A stretch of DNA of 64,000 nucleotides, taken from NCBI GenBank assembly GCA_963969595.1, contig OZ018409.1, forward strand, positions 22,538,975 through 22,602,974, given 5' to 3'. The notes under the pieces were generated by a model. The model made no database searches. It was given only the letters and a program-made list of their open reading frames with translations, and was not told the DNA's origin. The position numbers and the translations under genes are program-made. Positions 1 through 13,720 of the stretch are shown here, piece after piece. Numbering within the stretch: the first letter of the stretch is position 1; every line of letters begins with the position of its first letter. The DNA comes from Neckera pumila. Taxonomy: Eukaryota; Streptophyta; Bryopsida; Hypnales; Neckeraceae.

Positions 1-1705
1 CCTACGTTCCATTAGAACGATCCTTCTAGGTCCTTTCAGTGGGCTTCTTGACTTTTCAAAGAAATGAGTCAACCTATCAACTTAAGTTAGCAAATTGGAT
101 TTTCAGCCATATTTAAGGGGTGCTAACTTCATTGTGAGGAATTTAGGCAAGTCATAAGAGCATTCATGTTCTCCCGCTAAAAAATCGGTTCATGATAAGA
201 ATTTTCAAGGGCTCTTTTAGAAGGCCTCTCCATACGCTCTACTTTTGCGTTTTGGGGCAGGCTTGTAGAAGTCACGTGGCACTAGGCAACATCTAATTTC
301 ATTGTTCTTCTACAACCACTCCCTTTTGTTGATGGAGCCTCTGTTTGAGCCCTTTGTTTAAGTAAGAAAATTATGAGGTTTTGGAAAATCCAAGGTTTTC
401 TTTTGTTTTTTTTGCCTTGTTTTTAGGGTTGGAACAATAGAGGTTTGGAGGATTAGGCTCTTTGCTAGTCGTAAATGTGATATTGGATGATGACTACAAA
501 GACTTCAATATTAGCTTGGTTTTTAGATTGGGAGTAGGTTTTGATGATGACTAAGGGTTGTCAAGGTTTAGTAGAGTTTCTAGGCCTATGATAGCAGCTA
601 GCATTAACCCTTTAGTGACCAGTTGACCACTTTTTGGTCGAATTTTGGATTCTTTGTCTTTTACTGCCCTCAATACAGGGGATTTGAAAAACCTAAAGAG
701 TAACGTAAATGGAGCTTTAGCATACTCTCTAAACAAATCCAATTTCAGAGAATTCTGTGTAGTAATAAGGTAATTGTGTTTGTCTGAAGACAAGAGGGCC
801 GACTTAAGTCATACCTTCTAAGTTGCATATATATTCAGCAATTCATGTGATTCTATTTGAAATTGACACCTAAAAACAATAGAAACGTTGCTCAACAATC
901 CTATGAATTGTAGAGGCATGTTTCAAAAGTTATGGGCAATAATGTATTATGCTACTTCAGCTGAAGATTAACTTCAATGGATTGCACTTTGAAGATTTTT
1001 CACAACAAATTGCATTCTCAGATCATGTTCACTTTTTGTTTTTTTCATGGATAAAGCCTACAACATCAATTCCTACGGTCTGATTTGGGATTACTTCCTT
1101 GGAGTAGTGATGAAACTTCCCTTTTCCAAATTTATATTCAAAAACTACTCTCACCTCCCAAATCAACCATGTTGTCTAAAGGAGAAATAGAGATAGGGCA
1201 CAAATTTACAATAGGATGGTGAAGGATTACTTTAGTGACACATCTATGTTTGGCCCCTAGCTCCTTTTCCAATCAATGATATTATATGCATCAATTGTTG
1301 TTTTCCCTATCAAAATCCATGTTTGTGCACATGATAGTTATTTTGTCCAGAAGGTGGATGATCTTGATATTGTAGGTTTGTCTCCACAACAAAAAATCAA
1401 TACTTCTCTACATCTGCTTTATTAGAAAAATTAAACAGATGCTACAAATGAATTTTTGGAGACTGATGAGAGCATTGCCTTGGTTTTCTTTATAAAAATT
1501 TTGTGTGGTGATTTAGATTGTGTTTGGAGCTTATCATTTGAGACATTAGTCTAAACATGTTTTGACAAAGAATTCAATATCAACTCCAAGTGTGATTTTT
1601 CTAATATATTTGCATCATTGAACTATATGCATTATAAGTGGATGAATTGTCTTGTAGTGCAACAAGGAGACTTTAAAGATAGGAAGGGCAAAAGGTTCAT
1701 TATTC
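1..1705. other. AT-rich intergenic DNA
   Basis: I see no convincing gene. Short open frames here have no coding character. A possible element end (TTAA followed by CCCTTTAGTGACC) sits at 604-607, but I did not find a partner end. The stretch ends where the first copy of a dispersed ~0.92 kb element begins. Confidence 0.5.
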
Positions 1706-2632
1706 TTCATCCCTAAAGACCCAAGGCCTTGTTTTTATCACAAGCTATTCAAAATTGTCATTTCTAGTGCAAAGAGCAAAAAATTTAAATATGGCATAAA
1801 TTTGCATATCTAAATATATTATCTTGCAAAAGACTAGTATCAAAATATATAGACGAAGTTTCCAAAACTTTAATCACATAGATAGCAAGATAAATGCATT
1901 TAAAGTAAAGCCAGAACATTGTTTTTTGGCACCGAAGCAAACTAGTTTATGAGACTTTGAATCCTCTTAACTTAAAAATTTTGCATTATATGTTTTGAAT
2001 TAAAAAATTCTGTCATGAAAAATTGAGTGGAGATTCTAGGAATTTAAATAAAATAAAAGCTAACTTGATTTTTATTCTTTAAAAAATTGTTATGTAGAAG
2101 TAGATATAATATAGAGGGAAAAATTCAAATTGTTAAAAACTCTAAAATGGGATTAGAACACACAAATCCCAATATTGAGATTATTCTAACAATAAAATTT
2201 ACCCCTATGGAACTCTTTTAATCTTGAAAAACTTGAAAATTAAGCCCAAAACCAAATCCTATAGGTTATTTTTTCAAGAAGATGCTTTGATTGCCTGCAA
2301 AAGAAGATGATATTTGATTTTCACATTACAAATCCAAATGAAATGAATCAAAGATTTCCATGTAGAAAAAAATACAATCTATGAGGAATAATCTTTTTGA
2401 ATTTTATTTCAAAACTTTGTAGCTTTCTTTTGCTACCTGTTGAGTTAAAATTTGGGTCGTATAATTTTTGCTTGTGAGCACCAATTGGAATAAACATTAT
2501 ATCTCAAAAAGCTAAAAAAATTTCCTATCTTAAAATGAAAAGTTTCAAAAAATTTCACCAATAATTTCTTCTTAGAAATTTGCTTGAAATCCATTGTGTC
2601 TCCTTTCGGGTTAATAGGACTTTAGGAATTAA
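1706..2632 (+). mobile_element. Dispersed ~0.92 kb non-coding element, copy 1
   Basis: This stretch aligns by eye along its whole length with 45440-46354 (same orientation) and with the reverse complement of 63132-64000. Shared landmarks, in order, are an AAGAGCAAAAAA-like start, CATTTAAAGT, TTCTTTAAAAAATTG followed by TAGAAG, a TTCCAATA/TCCCAATA block, GAGCACCAATTGG-like and a closing CTTTAGG. The ends are degenerate: left TTCAT-CCCTAAAG near 1706, right CTTTAGGAATTAA ending at 2632. No coding capacity is visible. It belongs with other elements here that end in TTAA-CCC(C/T)TAAAG. Confidence 0.65.
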
Positions 2633-5600
2633 GGTTGTTGCACTTAAAAGGGCTTTGCATTTGGCATATATTTTTTGAATTATCTATATAGAACAATGAC
2701 TTAAATGTCCCTGATTTGATCTAGTACAAAAACATGCTCACGGGTGAAGCCCATGACATGTACTTGTAGGTATCAATTGTGATTACTATTTCTTTTACCT
2801 ACTCAAAGAAGTCACATATACATTAAGTGGTCTTAGTTTATTTAAAGCATCCGCATGCCAAAAAAACACATTTTGCAATCATGTATAAATCTTGCCGTCA
2901 ATAGAAAATAGAACTCATTGCTAATGTTATATTCATACATTGTATTTTAAATAACATGATCGTAATACTATAAGAAATCTATATTTTAGAATATTATAAG
3001 TGATTTAAAGGTCAGTATTCTTTTCTTGCAAAGGGAACTTACTTTGACTTAGTTATTAATAGCACAATAGACATTACCCTTCACAGAACCAAGAAGCCCA
3101 CTTTAAGCTTTTGAGAACATAGATAGGTTCTATTGGCTTCATAATTTGGAATTTTTTCATGAACTTCCGAGAATAAATTCTACTCATCATAATCTACATT
3201 TAAATTGGGCAACAAAAAATATATTCTACAAAAATATTCATTATTTTTTTGGAATTTTATAGATTAATGCTTACTCAAGAAAATTTGAACATTCAACTTC
3301 AAATAACGAAGTAAAATTTATGAGGAGTTTGATTTTGTAGGCAATGAAGGTAAGAAAAACATATAAATTATAAAGTCATTTTTCCTCTTAATTTTGAAAT
3401 TTTTCAAATAAAAATAAAAACAAATGGTAATAATAGTGTACTAGAATATTTTTGCCATTGGAATTTAGAATTTTCAATTTCTTGTAAAAGTTATTAGCAA
3501 TTTTGCTTTTTCTCCTATAACGTACTACCTTCCATTTTATAATTTTTTTAAAGATAAATATGAAAGTATTCTTGGTTTAAATTTTTTTTCATATATTTTC
3601 AATCCATTCAACAATTTATAAGACATATGTGATTTTTTTCTAAAATTATTGAAAGACAAAACTTCACCTTTTTGAAGGGCTAGAAAAGCCTATATTTGAA
3701 GTTTAGGCACATTGAGCTTGCAATCGGTAAAGATATCTACTCTAACATTTTAGTACAATGTACTTGAACAAGCTAATCAAAGGATTTTACAATTGGATTT
3801 GTTAAAATATTGATGAAGTTTTTGACCTTGCTTTAGGGACAAGTATTTTGAATAGTCTTAGGCCTCTAAAGATAAAAGAATTTTATAGATTAAGAATGTT
3901 GATACACATTATAGACTGTATGAATATTTGGGAGAGCATCTTTGGATTTGAAAACAATTGCATTTTTGTAAATAAAAATATAGGTCACAAAAATTAATCC
4001 AAATGGCTTAGGCTGCCCCAACCAAGCCCTATACTTACAATGTATTTCCAACACCCATCATCTATATATAGTTGTCTTTTCCCTTTATATATCTCACTTC
4101 TATACACTATCTCACTATCTCACTTATATATCTTATACACTATCCTTCTATTTAAATTTATCAAATATTTTTTATAAAAGATCAACATGACTTATGGAGT
4201 CTCAGTTGCTATTGCTATGATGAAGTTGGCTAGACAATTGTTCTTGGCTATAGTAATCTTGATAAAAAAATAGATACTTGCAATGGCACCTATAGCTACT
4301 TGAATTATCCTTAGAAGTCATGAGACTTCTCTTCAGAAAGGTAACATATTCCTTAATGAAATTGACTGCATAAAAGAAAAGTTATTGAACCAAGGTTTAC
4401 TAAACCACATATGAGGGCCAAATCAAATCCAAAGATCATTAATGACATGAATTCAAGGCAGTGACTCCAAGACAACAACTTGAATGCACAAGCATATTAT
4501 TTTTGCATTCACAAGACTGATTTAAAAATTTTCAAATAAATTAGGGGCCAAATAATAAGTGAAAGAGACTGAAACTACAATATTCTTTTTTATAACCCAT
4601 AATAAGGAAGAAATATAAACCATAGAAGTCTAAAACTACAAATAGCATACATCAAAATACAAATATAATCTTTTGAGGATTTCTTTACATTCAATAACCA
4701 TGTGCGATAATGGGATATTTAATGGGAGGATATTTATGTCCTTGCAAATATTTTTTCCTCCCAATTTGTAGAAAAAAAGCTACCAAAGGATACTTTTCAG
4801 CACCTTTTTTTTTTAAATGGGTGGAGTGAATTTGAAAACAAGGCCTTTATGCTCTCAATTTGACCTTGAAATAGTCTGCAATTTTGACACCATTTTTTTG
4901 ACACCTTGTGCACTTTGTTTCAACGGGATTTTCCGCAAGGATATTATAATATGCATATGCAGTCATTTGTATCATGCACTATGTGCGGAAATCTGATTTG
5001 GAGTTTCTAGCAATTGTGCAGATATATTTTGCGATACAATAATATGATATATCCAAAACTCATATACAAAAAAATATATAAACCTTGACATCAACAATTT
5101 TGGACTCTCATTCACATATTGGTATGCAATCACGGTATGCAATTTTGTTCTATTAAATACAATCTTATGCAAATAGTCACAATTTGCATATTATTTAATT
5201 TAAATAGTATATTATTTAGTGCAAGAGTTAAATATTCATAAATGACAATCTAATGTCAAGTACAAACCTCTATACAATTGGTACGCAGTAGTAGAAAAAT
5301 ATACACATAACAATTTAAACTACAAAGGATTGTTTGTTGATTTTTGGTCTTCTACTATTGATTTAAAACTTGACTAAATTACCTAGGTTTTTTTATGGTT
5401 GTTTAGATCCAGAGAAATTATATCAAAAGCAATTGAAAAAATATCTAGTATCTACACGGACTCAAAATTTGAATGACTCTAAAACTGTGGCTTATACAAA
5501 AAGTATAGATTTTGTGCTTAGTTTCAGTAGAACTATCAAGATCAATGTCTTGATCGGTAGAATTAATTTATCGCAAAATTTGGACAATGACACTGTCGTT

Positions 5601-5796
5601 AGTTGAAGTAAATCTATCAAGCATTCCCACCTACCTTTTGTAAATAAAGTCATAGACTCTATTAAGAAAAATATCAAAGTTCTAGTAGAAATTGAGCTCA
5701 ATGCTATCACAAAGCCTCTTGCTATTTTTTTTTAGTATGTTTTCATGAGGAAAATGAAGTGAATTCAAAAAATAAGAGGGTCCCGTTTTATCCCTT
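2633..5796. other. AT-rich intergenic DNA
   Basis: No gene is recognised. A pyrimidine-rich low-complexity patch with repeated CTATCTCACT-like words lies at about 4075-4150. The 78-residue plus frame at 5370-5606 and the overlapping minus frame have no recognisable domain and are treated as chance. Confidence 0.5.
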
Positions 5797-5996
5797 ATTT
5801 TGCATCTTTAATCTGGCAATACAATGTTGTTTGTCCCTAATTTATTTTGAATTGTCAATTGCAATCTTCTAACGCTTTTTGTTCTTTGTCTTCCATTTTG
5901 CATATTTGATCTGAAAGCGCGATATTGTTTGTCCTCAATTCATTTTGAATTATCATTTATAGTCTTTCAACATTCTATATTTTTTGTCTCTATTTC
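5797..5996 (+). repeat. Degenerate tandem repeat, 98 and 102 bp units
   Basis: Two consecutive units each begin ATTTTGCAT, then carry an (A/G)ATCTG block, TTGTTTGTCC, (A/T)ATT(T/C)ATTTTGAATT and TTTTTTGT-like blocks. They start at 5797 and 5895, and a third start word (ATTTTGCA) lies at 5997. The units are diverged and non-coding. Confidence 0.6.
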
Positions 5997-6649
5997 ATTT
6001 TGCAACTTTCTGTTTGTATAGAGAATTTATAGTCTTAGACTTACACAAGTGATAATGCAATTATGAACTCCTTTTAATTTGAAGCTATTTTGTTTATATA
6101 TATATTTATTTGTAAATCGGGTAGTATATTAAGTATGTTCTGCTAGTTTACATCATTAATTTTGATGATCGGATGATTGAAGGTAAGATTTTATTTAGTT
6201 TCGGCATGCACTATACATATTCTTATATATATTTGGACTATTTTTTGACACCTTATTATTTTTGAACATTGTAGAAATACATGATGCTGAGAAAAATATT
6301 ATTGCACTGCAAAATCAAGTATGTGAGTAGTAAGCATTGCATAGCATTGAAATTGTCACAACAAACCATACCAGAGAAATTGCATTTCACTAAAAGAGCT
6401 ATTCAATTTACTACCAATATATAAATAATGTCATTGATAAAATATAAAATTTCAAAACACAAAACTGTTGGATTGCTATATGAAATCCTAAAATTCTATA
6501 AATACGAAAAAAAAAGATCATATTCAAGTTTAAGTACATAGCCAAAATCTAAAGAGGAGTAGTAATAATTAAACCAAGTCTAGAATACAGAACAAAAGAG
6601 CTGCAATGGTTTTATATGAACATCTACTTTGATTTAACTTCAAAAGAAA

Positions 6650-6900
6650 AAAAAAAAAAATCAGTCAATTCTCAAAGACAAAAATCGATCTGAAATATCT
6701 GCAATGATTCCATTCCTGAAAAGAAAACCACATCAAAAAAGCAACAACAATTCAATTTGCAAAAAATTCCAAGTTCATTCAATTCTCAAAAAGAAAACCA
6801 GATTGAGAGACCAGTAGTGATTCAATTTTCTGAAGACAAAACCAAATTCATTCAATTCTCATGTAAAAAATCAAATTAAAATATTTGCAATGATTTCAAA
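6650..6900 (+). repeat. Degenerate tandem repeat based on TTCAATTCTC
   Basis: The word TTCAATTCTCAAA, or close variants, followed by GACAAAA(C/T)C and (T)TGCAATGATT, recurs about three times in this interval. The units are strongly diverged and their boundaries are uncertain. No coding potential is seen. Confidence 0.4.
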
Positions 6901-7204
6901 CACAACCGGCATACAAAGACTACCATGCACAGGAAAAACAAACTCTGAAACTGATTTGAAAGCGCTTGTGGATCTCAATTCTATCTGCAACTGTGTAGTT
7001 TTATTGAAAATCTCACCTGCATGAACAAATATACATGACAAGTGTAAAAAAAATCAAACCCCAAGAAAGCAAAGAAATTGTTTCAAAAATGTACTTGTCA
7101 TTGCCAAATACAGATGTCCTACTTATAATACTTGAGCTATAAAAAAATATATGGATCCTTCTATAAGCAATAAAGTCATTTTTTATAGCACGGTAGTCCT
7201 TTTG

Positions 7205-7325
7205 AAAGCAATATAATCATTGAAAAAAGAATTGAGTTCTTTTTAAAGCAACATTGTCATTGCAAAAAGAATGGAGTTCTTTTTAAAACAGTATTGTCAT
7301 TGCAAAAAGATTGGAGTCTTTTGCA
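7205..7325 (+). repeat. 40-bp tandem repeat, three units
   Basis: Units starting at 7205, 7245 and 7285 each read approximately AAAGCAACATTGTCATTGC then AAAAAGAATGGAGTTCTTTTT. The period is exactly 40 bp between all three starts. Similar but more diverged words continue downstream to about 7440. Confidence 0.7.
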
Positions 7326-7682
7326 AAAGTCATAGAATCCTTTGAAGTAGAATACCAATTCTTTAAAAAATAATACAATCCTTCAAAATTAACAAAATTG
7401 TCTTTAAAAAAGGATTGCATTACTTTTTAAAGAACTCAGCCTTTGGTATAAGCACAATACTCCTATAAAGTGAGGAAAAGATTCCAGGCAAGAAAATATA
7501 GTGCTGAAGCAAAAAAACAAATCATATTCAAACCAAAAATTACTTTTGAAAGAATAAATATGATTTAAAAAATTTAACAAATGGCAAATGATCCTTACTT
7601 GCTATACCATTGGAAGTTGATTTCATTGCATTCTTCAATGCTTAGATGATGTCTCTTCTTATAGCCTTTAAATTCAAGTCAC

Positions 7683-9267
7683 ATGCCATCTATTTCAAGT
7701 CATTATCGAATTCACAAATGCCCCAACTTGACCACCAGTCTGGATGGAGTTTCTCATCACATCCCAAGCATTTGGTGTGAATTTTCGAATATTCTATCAA
7801 ACATACAAAGTGATATAGTACTTGCAGCTAATAAAGAAGATATTATTGCAGTTGTACTAGCATTTGCAGCAACCACAAGGCGTCAGATGAATAATATGGT
7901 GAAATGAATCTAAAATCAACTCTGGAATAGCAAGATGTAAAATGGATTTTGGCCACAATAACATCCTCCCTCCAAGACGCATTTGCAACAACCATAAGGC
8001 ATCAGATGAATGATATGGTGAGATGAATTTAAAAACCAACTCTGGATTAGCAAGATGTAAAATGGATTTTGGCCACAATAACATCCTTCCTCCAAGACGC
8101 ATTTCAACTATTTGATTGGATAGTGCTTCATGTTGAGCACTAAATTTGCTAACTTGCATTAGCTCAAATAATTGCATTTTCAAGGTTATAATCTTCTAAT
8201 TGGATATTTACAAATACATGTTCTCTTTGGTAAGTGATCTTTCGCGAATTGGCACATTACTCACATAACAAGTTAGTTATGTTCACTTTATACATCGTTG
8301 TGTCCAAATTGATGGCTTTATTTTTTAATTCATCTTGCATTTCATAAAGCAACTTCAGTAGAGCAGCCCGGCCTTATCATCTGCATTTTCAGTTGCATTC
8401 ACTTTTCCTTGGAGACTCTCCAACTGTAGAAATAAAAAAACAAAACTTAGAATAAAAAGAAACCTATAATCCTTTCTGATTTGTTTAAAAAACTAAATTG
8501 TAACCCCAAAATTCACATAATATAATATAATTGGATACACACAGTTCAAAAAAATCTTCAACACATTCCAATTTTAAAGAACTTCCACTATATACAAATT
8601 ATAATTTTTTCAATAAAAAACAATAAGGCTATTGATTTTGCAATACAAAATTGAACTGGATATTAAATAGTTGGCTTACCTTAATTAAAAGCAAGAGTCT
8701 GAATTTCTTTCAGCATTGAATTCTTTTTTCTTCTCCTCTAAGTCTTTTGTTTGCTCTACAAACAAGATATTCATGTCCTACATAAAAAATTTCAAATTTA
8801 GTAGCCTGGACTTCAAGGCATTACCAAACAAATTAAGGGAAAATCTTTGTTGTCATTGCCCTCGTATAGAAGAACATTTTCTGCACCCTTTTCTATTACG
8901 GCAAAGTTAGCGTAAATAAAATATTATTAGACTACTGTGATATGCTTTCAGATACACGTAGGGCAGACTTCCTTGTTGCACCTATACATTAGAAAAGTAC
9001 GTTTTGTCTTAAAGCAACGACTTGTAGCCCTATTGCTACAAGAATTTTGTATTTACCTGATCTAGATGCATATCTCCTTATTTGCTCCTCATCCGTGTCT
9101 CCTGACTTGCTCATTGCCGCAATAGAATTGTCATGCACTCCACAATTATATGAATAAGTGATAGGATATTACCTGTTTTTTGCTTCAAAGATATAAGTTG
9201 TATCCACCGTTGTGCTCAAGAATGGGCTGCAAAACCACATCTGTAATTGACTCACGGATGACTTCTC
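7683..9267 (-). pseudogene. Unrecognised split gene or relic with coiled-coil exons
   Basis: I do not recognise the family. Reading the minus strand, several open blocks are bounded by good acceptor or donor sites. 9184-9267 reads GEVIRESITDVVLQPILEHN and then stops. 9057-9137 reads HDNSIAAMSKSGDTDEEQIR. 8936-8981 reads ATRKSALRVSESIS; the split codon joining this to the previous block keeps frame (G plus GT). A block starting at 8777 is charged and heptad-like (EQTKDLEEKKKEFNAERN). Blocks near 8340-8430 and 8100-8180 (ELMQVSKFSAQHEALSNQIV) also look coiled-coil. A last block at 7690-7790 reads NAWDVMRNSIQTGGQVGAFV. In-frame stops and an inserted tandem duplication suggest decay, but a live gene with unseen exons is possible. 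A chromosome-associated or filament protein would fit the coiled coils; this is only a guess. Confidence 0.35.
7860..8098 (-). repeat. 119/120-bp tandem duplication
   Basis: Two near-identical units, 7860-7978 and 7979-8098, both start GCATTTGCA and end CCTCCAAGAC; a partial third start (GCATTTCAAC) follows at 8099. Differences are mostly single substitutions. On the minus strand the 120-bp unit keeps one frame open, giving a repeated peptide that starts MRLGGRMLLWPKSILHLA. It lies inside the candidate coiled-coil locus, just after its ALSNQIVEM block. Confidence 0.8.
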
Positions 9268-12200
9268 CTGCACGGACAAAAACGGAACGGCTGAACTTCA
9301 AGCACCATAGAAATGTGGCCGCCAATGCTGTGTGCGATCAATTCGCAATTCTCACAAAAACTTGACAATTCACCCACAGCCTTCCAGCAATTCAGGTCTT
9401 GCGACAAACCTCGTCCCATTTGTGAATTTTTCACCACCTCTTGTAGCACTCCCCCCTTTCTATAGAGTGCCATTTCACAATTTTACTTCGTATCACCATG
9501 CACCACGCACTCCACCAGATGTTTTGATTGTGAATGCCACTCGCTCTGACTGCAATGGCAAACACCACTACCTATTTTGATGGCGAGAACGACAATATAC
9601 TCATAAAAAGATGCACTCAGCCGTGACCCAGCAAGGGATCCAAGGCACTTAGAGCACCCACAAGACCCTAAACCCTATAGGCTACGTACCGACTATGTGG
9701 GTCATTTTTCGTAGTACTGTGCAGACTCTTGACAAGTACAAATTGTAAACATAATACACGTTTGAACACTCGTATTGTAATCTCCTCCTTGTATTCAAGC
9801 TTTCGAACCACACAAAATCCGCAATTGTGTTTCTTTTATTTTTTTTTAAATTGCATAATTTACTACTTATTTTTGCCCTAAAGTTTGTAGTTCGGGCCAT
9901 TTCCCATAGACACAATCTTCACCATTCAAATGCAAACAGACACCCAACCGTAGGCCACTTCTGGCCACTCAGGCCTTAAAGGGTTAAGTAATGAATCCAA
10001 ACAGTTACTACCATTTTGGACATTTTCCATACAAATGCGACCTTCTGAAGTGTACTCAATTTTTTGTAGGGACAAAAAAAGGGTCTTTGTCAATTCAAAT
10101 GTTAATACCTTGCAATCCACGTGGTGAAAATTTTGAAATTTTTTCCAGATCTACTAAAACAAGTTCACTATAAAATCCTACGGTTATATGTGTCAAAAAT
10201 ACTTTTTTCCCAAAAATTTTGTACTTGTTCTAAAAATGATAGTTTTTGAGCGTTTTTGATGAAAACATAATCATAAAATTTTAGGGGTTAAAATTTGAAA
10301 TTCACTGTTTTCAACTTTCAATCAATAATCATGTGTAATCATAAAATTTAATTTAGTAATATCATCAATTGTAGAGTTCTGTTATCTTGAAATTGAAATT
10401 TAATAAGCTTGATTTAGATTGTGTAATAATGCAATGGTGTAGGAAATTGCATAAGATTGCATTTCAAAATGGGTCTTTGTAAGGGTAACAAGGAGGATGT
10501 CTATAATTTTAGCTACCCTATTGTCCTGTAAAATGGAACGAACACATCACCACGTCAATAGTGCCGACGTGGAATACACGCTCTTTTGAGTTCTCCTCTC
10601 CCGTCATTCTTCAAACCTAATGTGCAACACTGGCTATGGTCGACATACTCATCGCCGCTCTTGGCATTGAGTTTGAAAGGTCTCCAGTCTCGTATCTTCG
10701 TTTGCATGTCCTAATTTTAGTAACTGCCTTGATTCAAAGATTACTAAACTATCTTTCACATTCATTTCGGTGCATAAATCGACTCGCATTCATCTTTTTG
10801 CGAGCTAGCTATGCTCGCCCAAGTTTGTTTAACCTACAGGAGATTTGACGTAAGGTTCCGTAGGATTTGTCGAAATTTCGAGCCTGTAGTTCGGATCATT
10901 GTTGGTTTTAGCTTGCTTATACAAAGCCTGCTTATACAATTACAACATTTACAATAAATTTTTGAAACACTTACAAGACTCCAATTTCACCTCCACTATA
11001 TAAAAAAGATATTAAAAGTTTCTCAATCACGACCTTATGGACCTCACTTCTCTTGTCATAAATGGAAAAATAAATCTACAAAATGCAACTAAGTAGAGCC
11101 CCTCAAAATAAAATTTGTTGGAATTGAACTTCACAATATATATAAACATAAATATGATTACTTGTAGTCACATTATGACTACAATAATTTTCTAAATGCA
11201 ATTGTGCATTTCCAAAAACATAAGTACAATCAGTCATATATTCATACAAGTTACAATGGACATTTTTTGTAAAGATAAATGTCAAAAATCATGTTCAAAA
11301 AAACGTACCGAGGGTTTTGCATTTGATCTCTATTTGATTGCCTTGTCCAAAGCCATCATAGTATATATTTAATGTCCAAAGGATTGCAGTTCAAAGCTTT
11401 GAATGATCTTATAATGGTTTTCAAAAATGCGTCATTTGGAAGCAATGGATCTTATTTCACAACGTGAAGTACATACATGCCTGGAGAATGGGATGTTGCT
11501 TTAGAGTCAAGTCTACTTGAAGGACTCAGTGTTGTGTAGAGAAAAGAGCGCTTTAGAAATACGTAGAGTATCTGGTTGCAACTGGGAATAATTTACTGAA
11601 AAATTTAGTCAAGTCTTTTAGTCTTTTAGTCTTTAAATCTTTAAATCTTCAAATTGCTTCTTGTTGACCTATTCTAAAATAGTTTCAAACGGGTCCAAGA
11701 GTTAGGGTAGGTGATAAGAAATCACAAACTTTGAACGGGTGAAATAGGACAGTCAGACCATAAACTGAGCCTTCCAAAAAATTGTCTTCTAAATTTCAAA
11801 CTCCCGGTGACCAACTCTAACTAGGCTTTGACTTTCACCGTATGAATAAGCAAGTCTCGATCATGTAGGACATTAATCCCACTTCGTCACCAAATTAAGC
11901 AAATTTCGACTATATGGGCCACCAACCCTACTTCGTCACCACAGCGCAAAATAAAATAAAGCATCAATTTATCCAAACCGCCCACAACAACAATGGTTTA
12001 CAATAAAAAAAAACAAGTCACAAGCCACAACAAACAACACACAAATCTTTCTCCAAGTCTCCAACTCTCAATCCAATTTCAAAGCTAAACTTTGAATGAG
12101 TGCCGCAGTTTCTTGACTACTTCAAAACTTCGAATGACATGAGTGATAGCTTTTTAGAAAGCTAACACAATTTTTTACATTTTCTCCAAATTTTAATTCA

Positions 12201-13100
12201 CTCCAATATGTTGTCCAATATTTATGGCCGCCAAAGTTTGGCCTCTAAAAATAAGGACAGCAGATCCTTTTTTATTTCAATATTTACAACCCATTCATAT
12301 AAACTCTAAATTGAATGAATGGTAGCTTCATACAAAGCTAACAAAAAATTTTACACTCTTTCAAAATTTCATTGCAAGTAATAGATCTAATTGTCTTTTA
12401 TGGTTGATCAAAGTCTTAGCCCCTCTTTATAAGAGGTAGCAGGCCTCCATCCATTTAAATTAACACAACTTTTAATTGCTAATTCCAATTTAAGCATGTA
12501 AGATTAATTTGAAAACGCAACATCATAATATATAACTCTTCCTATTTTGATTCCAAAATTCTAAAAATACTACACACTATGGCTCTTCAAACATTTGGGC
12601 CTTTCCAATTCATAACGAGAGAAAAGATCAATAGTGTTTTCCACCTTATTTTCTTTTCAAACCATCCAAGTTAAATGGACTTTAGTCCAAACCTTGTCCA
12701 CATGGCTAATTTAATATCTATTGGCCATCAAAACTGATCATACAACTAATTTTTTATCTTTATCTTGAAGATAAATCACCTTAAAGTTAAATTAGAAGGT
12801 AACCTATCTCTATTTTTTCCTTTTGCAACTTCATACATATAAAATAAAATTAGAAATAAACTCCAAGTACAAAAAAATAGGATCTAACATATATCTAATA
12901 ATGATAAAAAAATAAAATTTCAAAAAAATATTACTCCTTTCTAAGAACTCGAGGATGTGTTTAACAACGGCTACCATGTAATCTGCATGATTCGCCTTTG
13001 TTAAAGTATTGACCGACCCTTCTAACTAATATTGGTGGCCACAACTCCTTTTTATAGGCCTAACTATACAATTGTATTGATTGTTGTTTAGACTTTCAAA
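9268..13100. other. Intergenic DNA
   Basis: 9270-9600 is less AT-rich than its surroundings and has overlapping open frames on both strands. It may be the 5' part of the minus-strand candidate locus, but no domain is visible. GGG-TTAA ends resembling the TTAA element family occur at 9981-9987 and 10285-10291 without clear partners. A 49-bp spaced duplication of ACTTCGTCACC occurs at 11881 and 11930. 12110-12280 and 12300-12450 are a diverged direct duplication (TAGCTT...AAAGCTAACA...). No gene is recognised. Confidence 0.45.
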
Positions 13101-13189
13101 ACATCTTTTAAATGTCACTTCTCGACTACCGCCTTTCTATGTTTGTATTTGTGCTGATTTAGAATTTAGGTTGCTGAGTTTCTGGGTTT

Positions 13190-13265
13190 GTGTTTGTGTG
13201 TGTGATCTCTTTGCTTGTTTGTAGTAATTTTGTGTTTGTTTGTTTGTGAATTTTGTTTGTTTATT
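13190..13265 (+). repeat. TTTG-rich microsatellite
   Basis: A low-complexity run of TTTG/TGTG words (GTTTGTGTTTGTGTGTGTG and TTTGTTTGTTTG blocks). It lies in a stretch that could be the transcribed leader of the decayed locus downstream, because GT-rich leader-like sequence and a TTTTCAG acceptor-like site follow at about 13328. Confidence 0.6.
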
Positions 13266-13720
13266 TATAAATTTCAAGCTTGTGCGGGTATTGGAATAAT
13301 GAAGTACTGATCAATCCATTCTTTTCAGGACAGAATCTAGTTAAGCTTCCGTGTGCTGTTGAAGCATTATAGTTTGTCTATAGAAGGATAGGCGCAGCCA
13401 TTCAGCTGTTTGGGTTTATGTAATTGCAGAAGGCAAATTTGCACATTCTTCTGTAAGTTAAAATCTATTTACACTCTGTAGAGCAATTGCAAGTTTGAAT
13501 TTTGTATATTGGTTGCATTTCTGGTTTACTTTTTAGTTTTAGGATTTTGAATTTCCGCTGTCTGTAAACAAATAGACGGACTGCTTGATTTCTTTCTATA
13601 CTTTAATTAGGGTTTAGGCCCAAAAGGATCCGCACCTCCACTAATTGAAGTCAGGCTGCATCAAATTTAGCATGGACTTAGGGTTTAAAGTCTTAGGAAT
13701 TCCAATCTAGACAAACCTTA

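Noticed and set aside
9660..9690. CCCTAAACCCTATAGG as an interstitial telomere
   Set aside because: Only about one and a half telomere-like units; chance or a telo-box at most.
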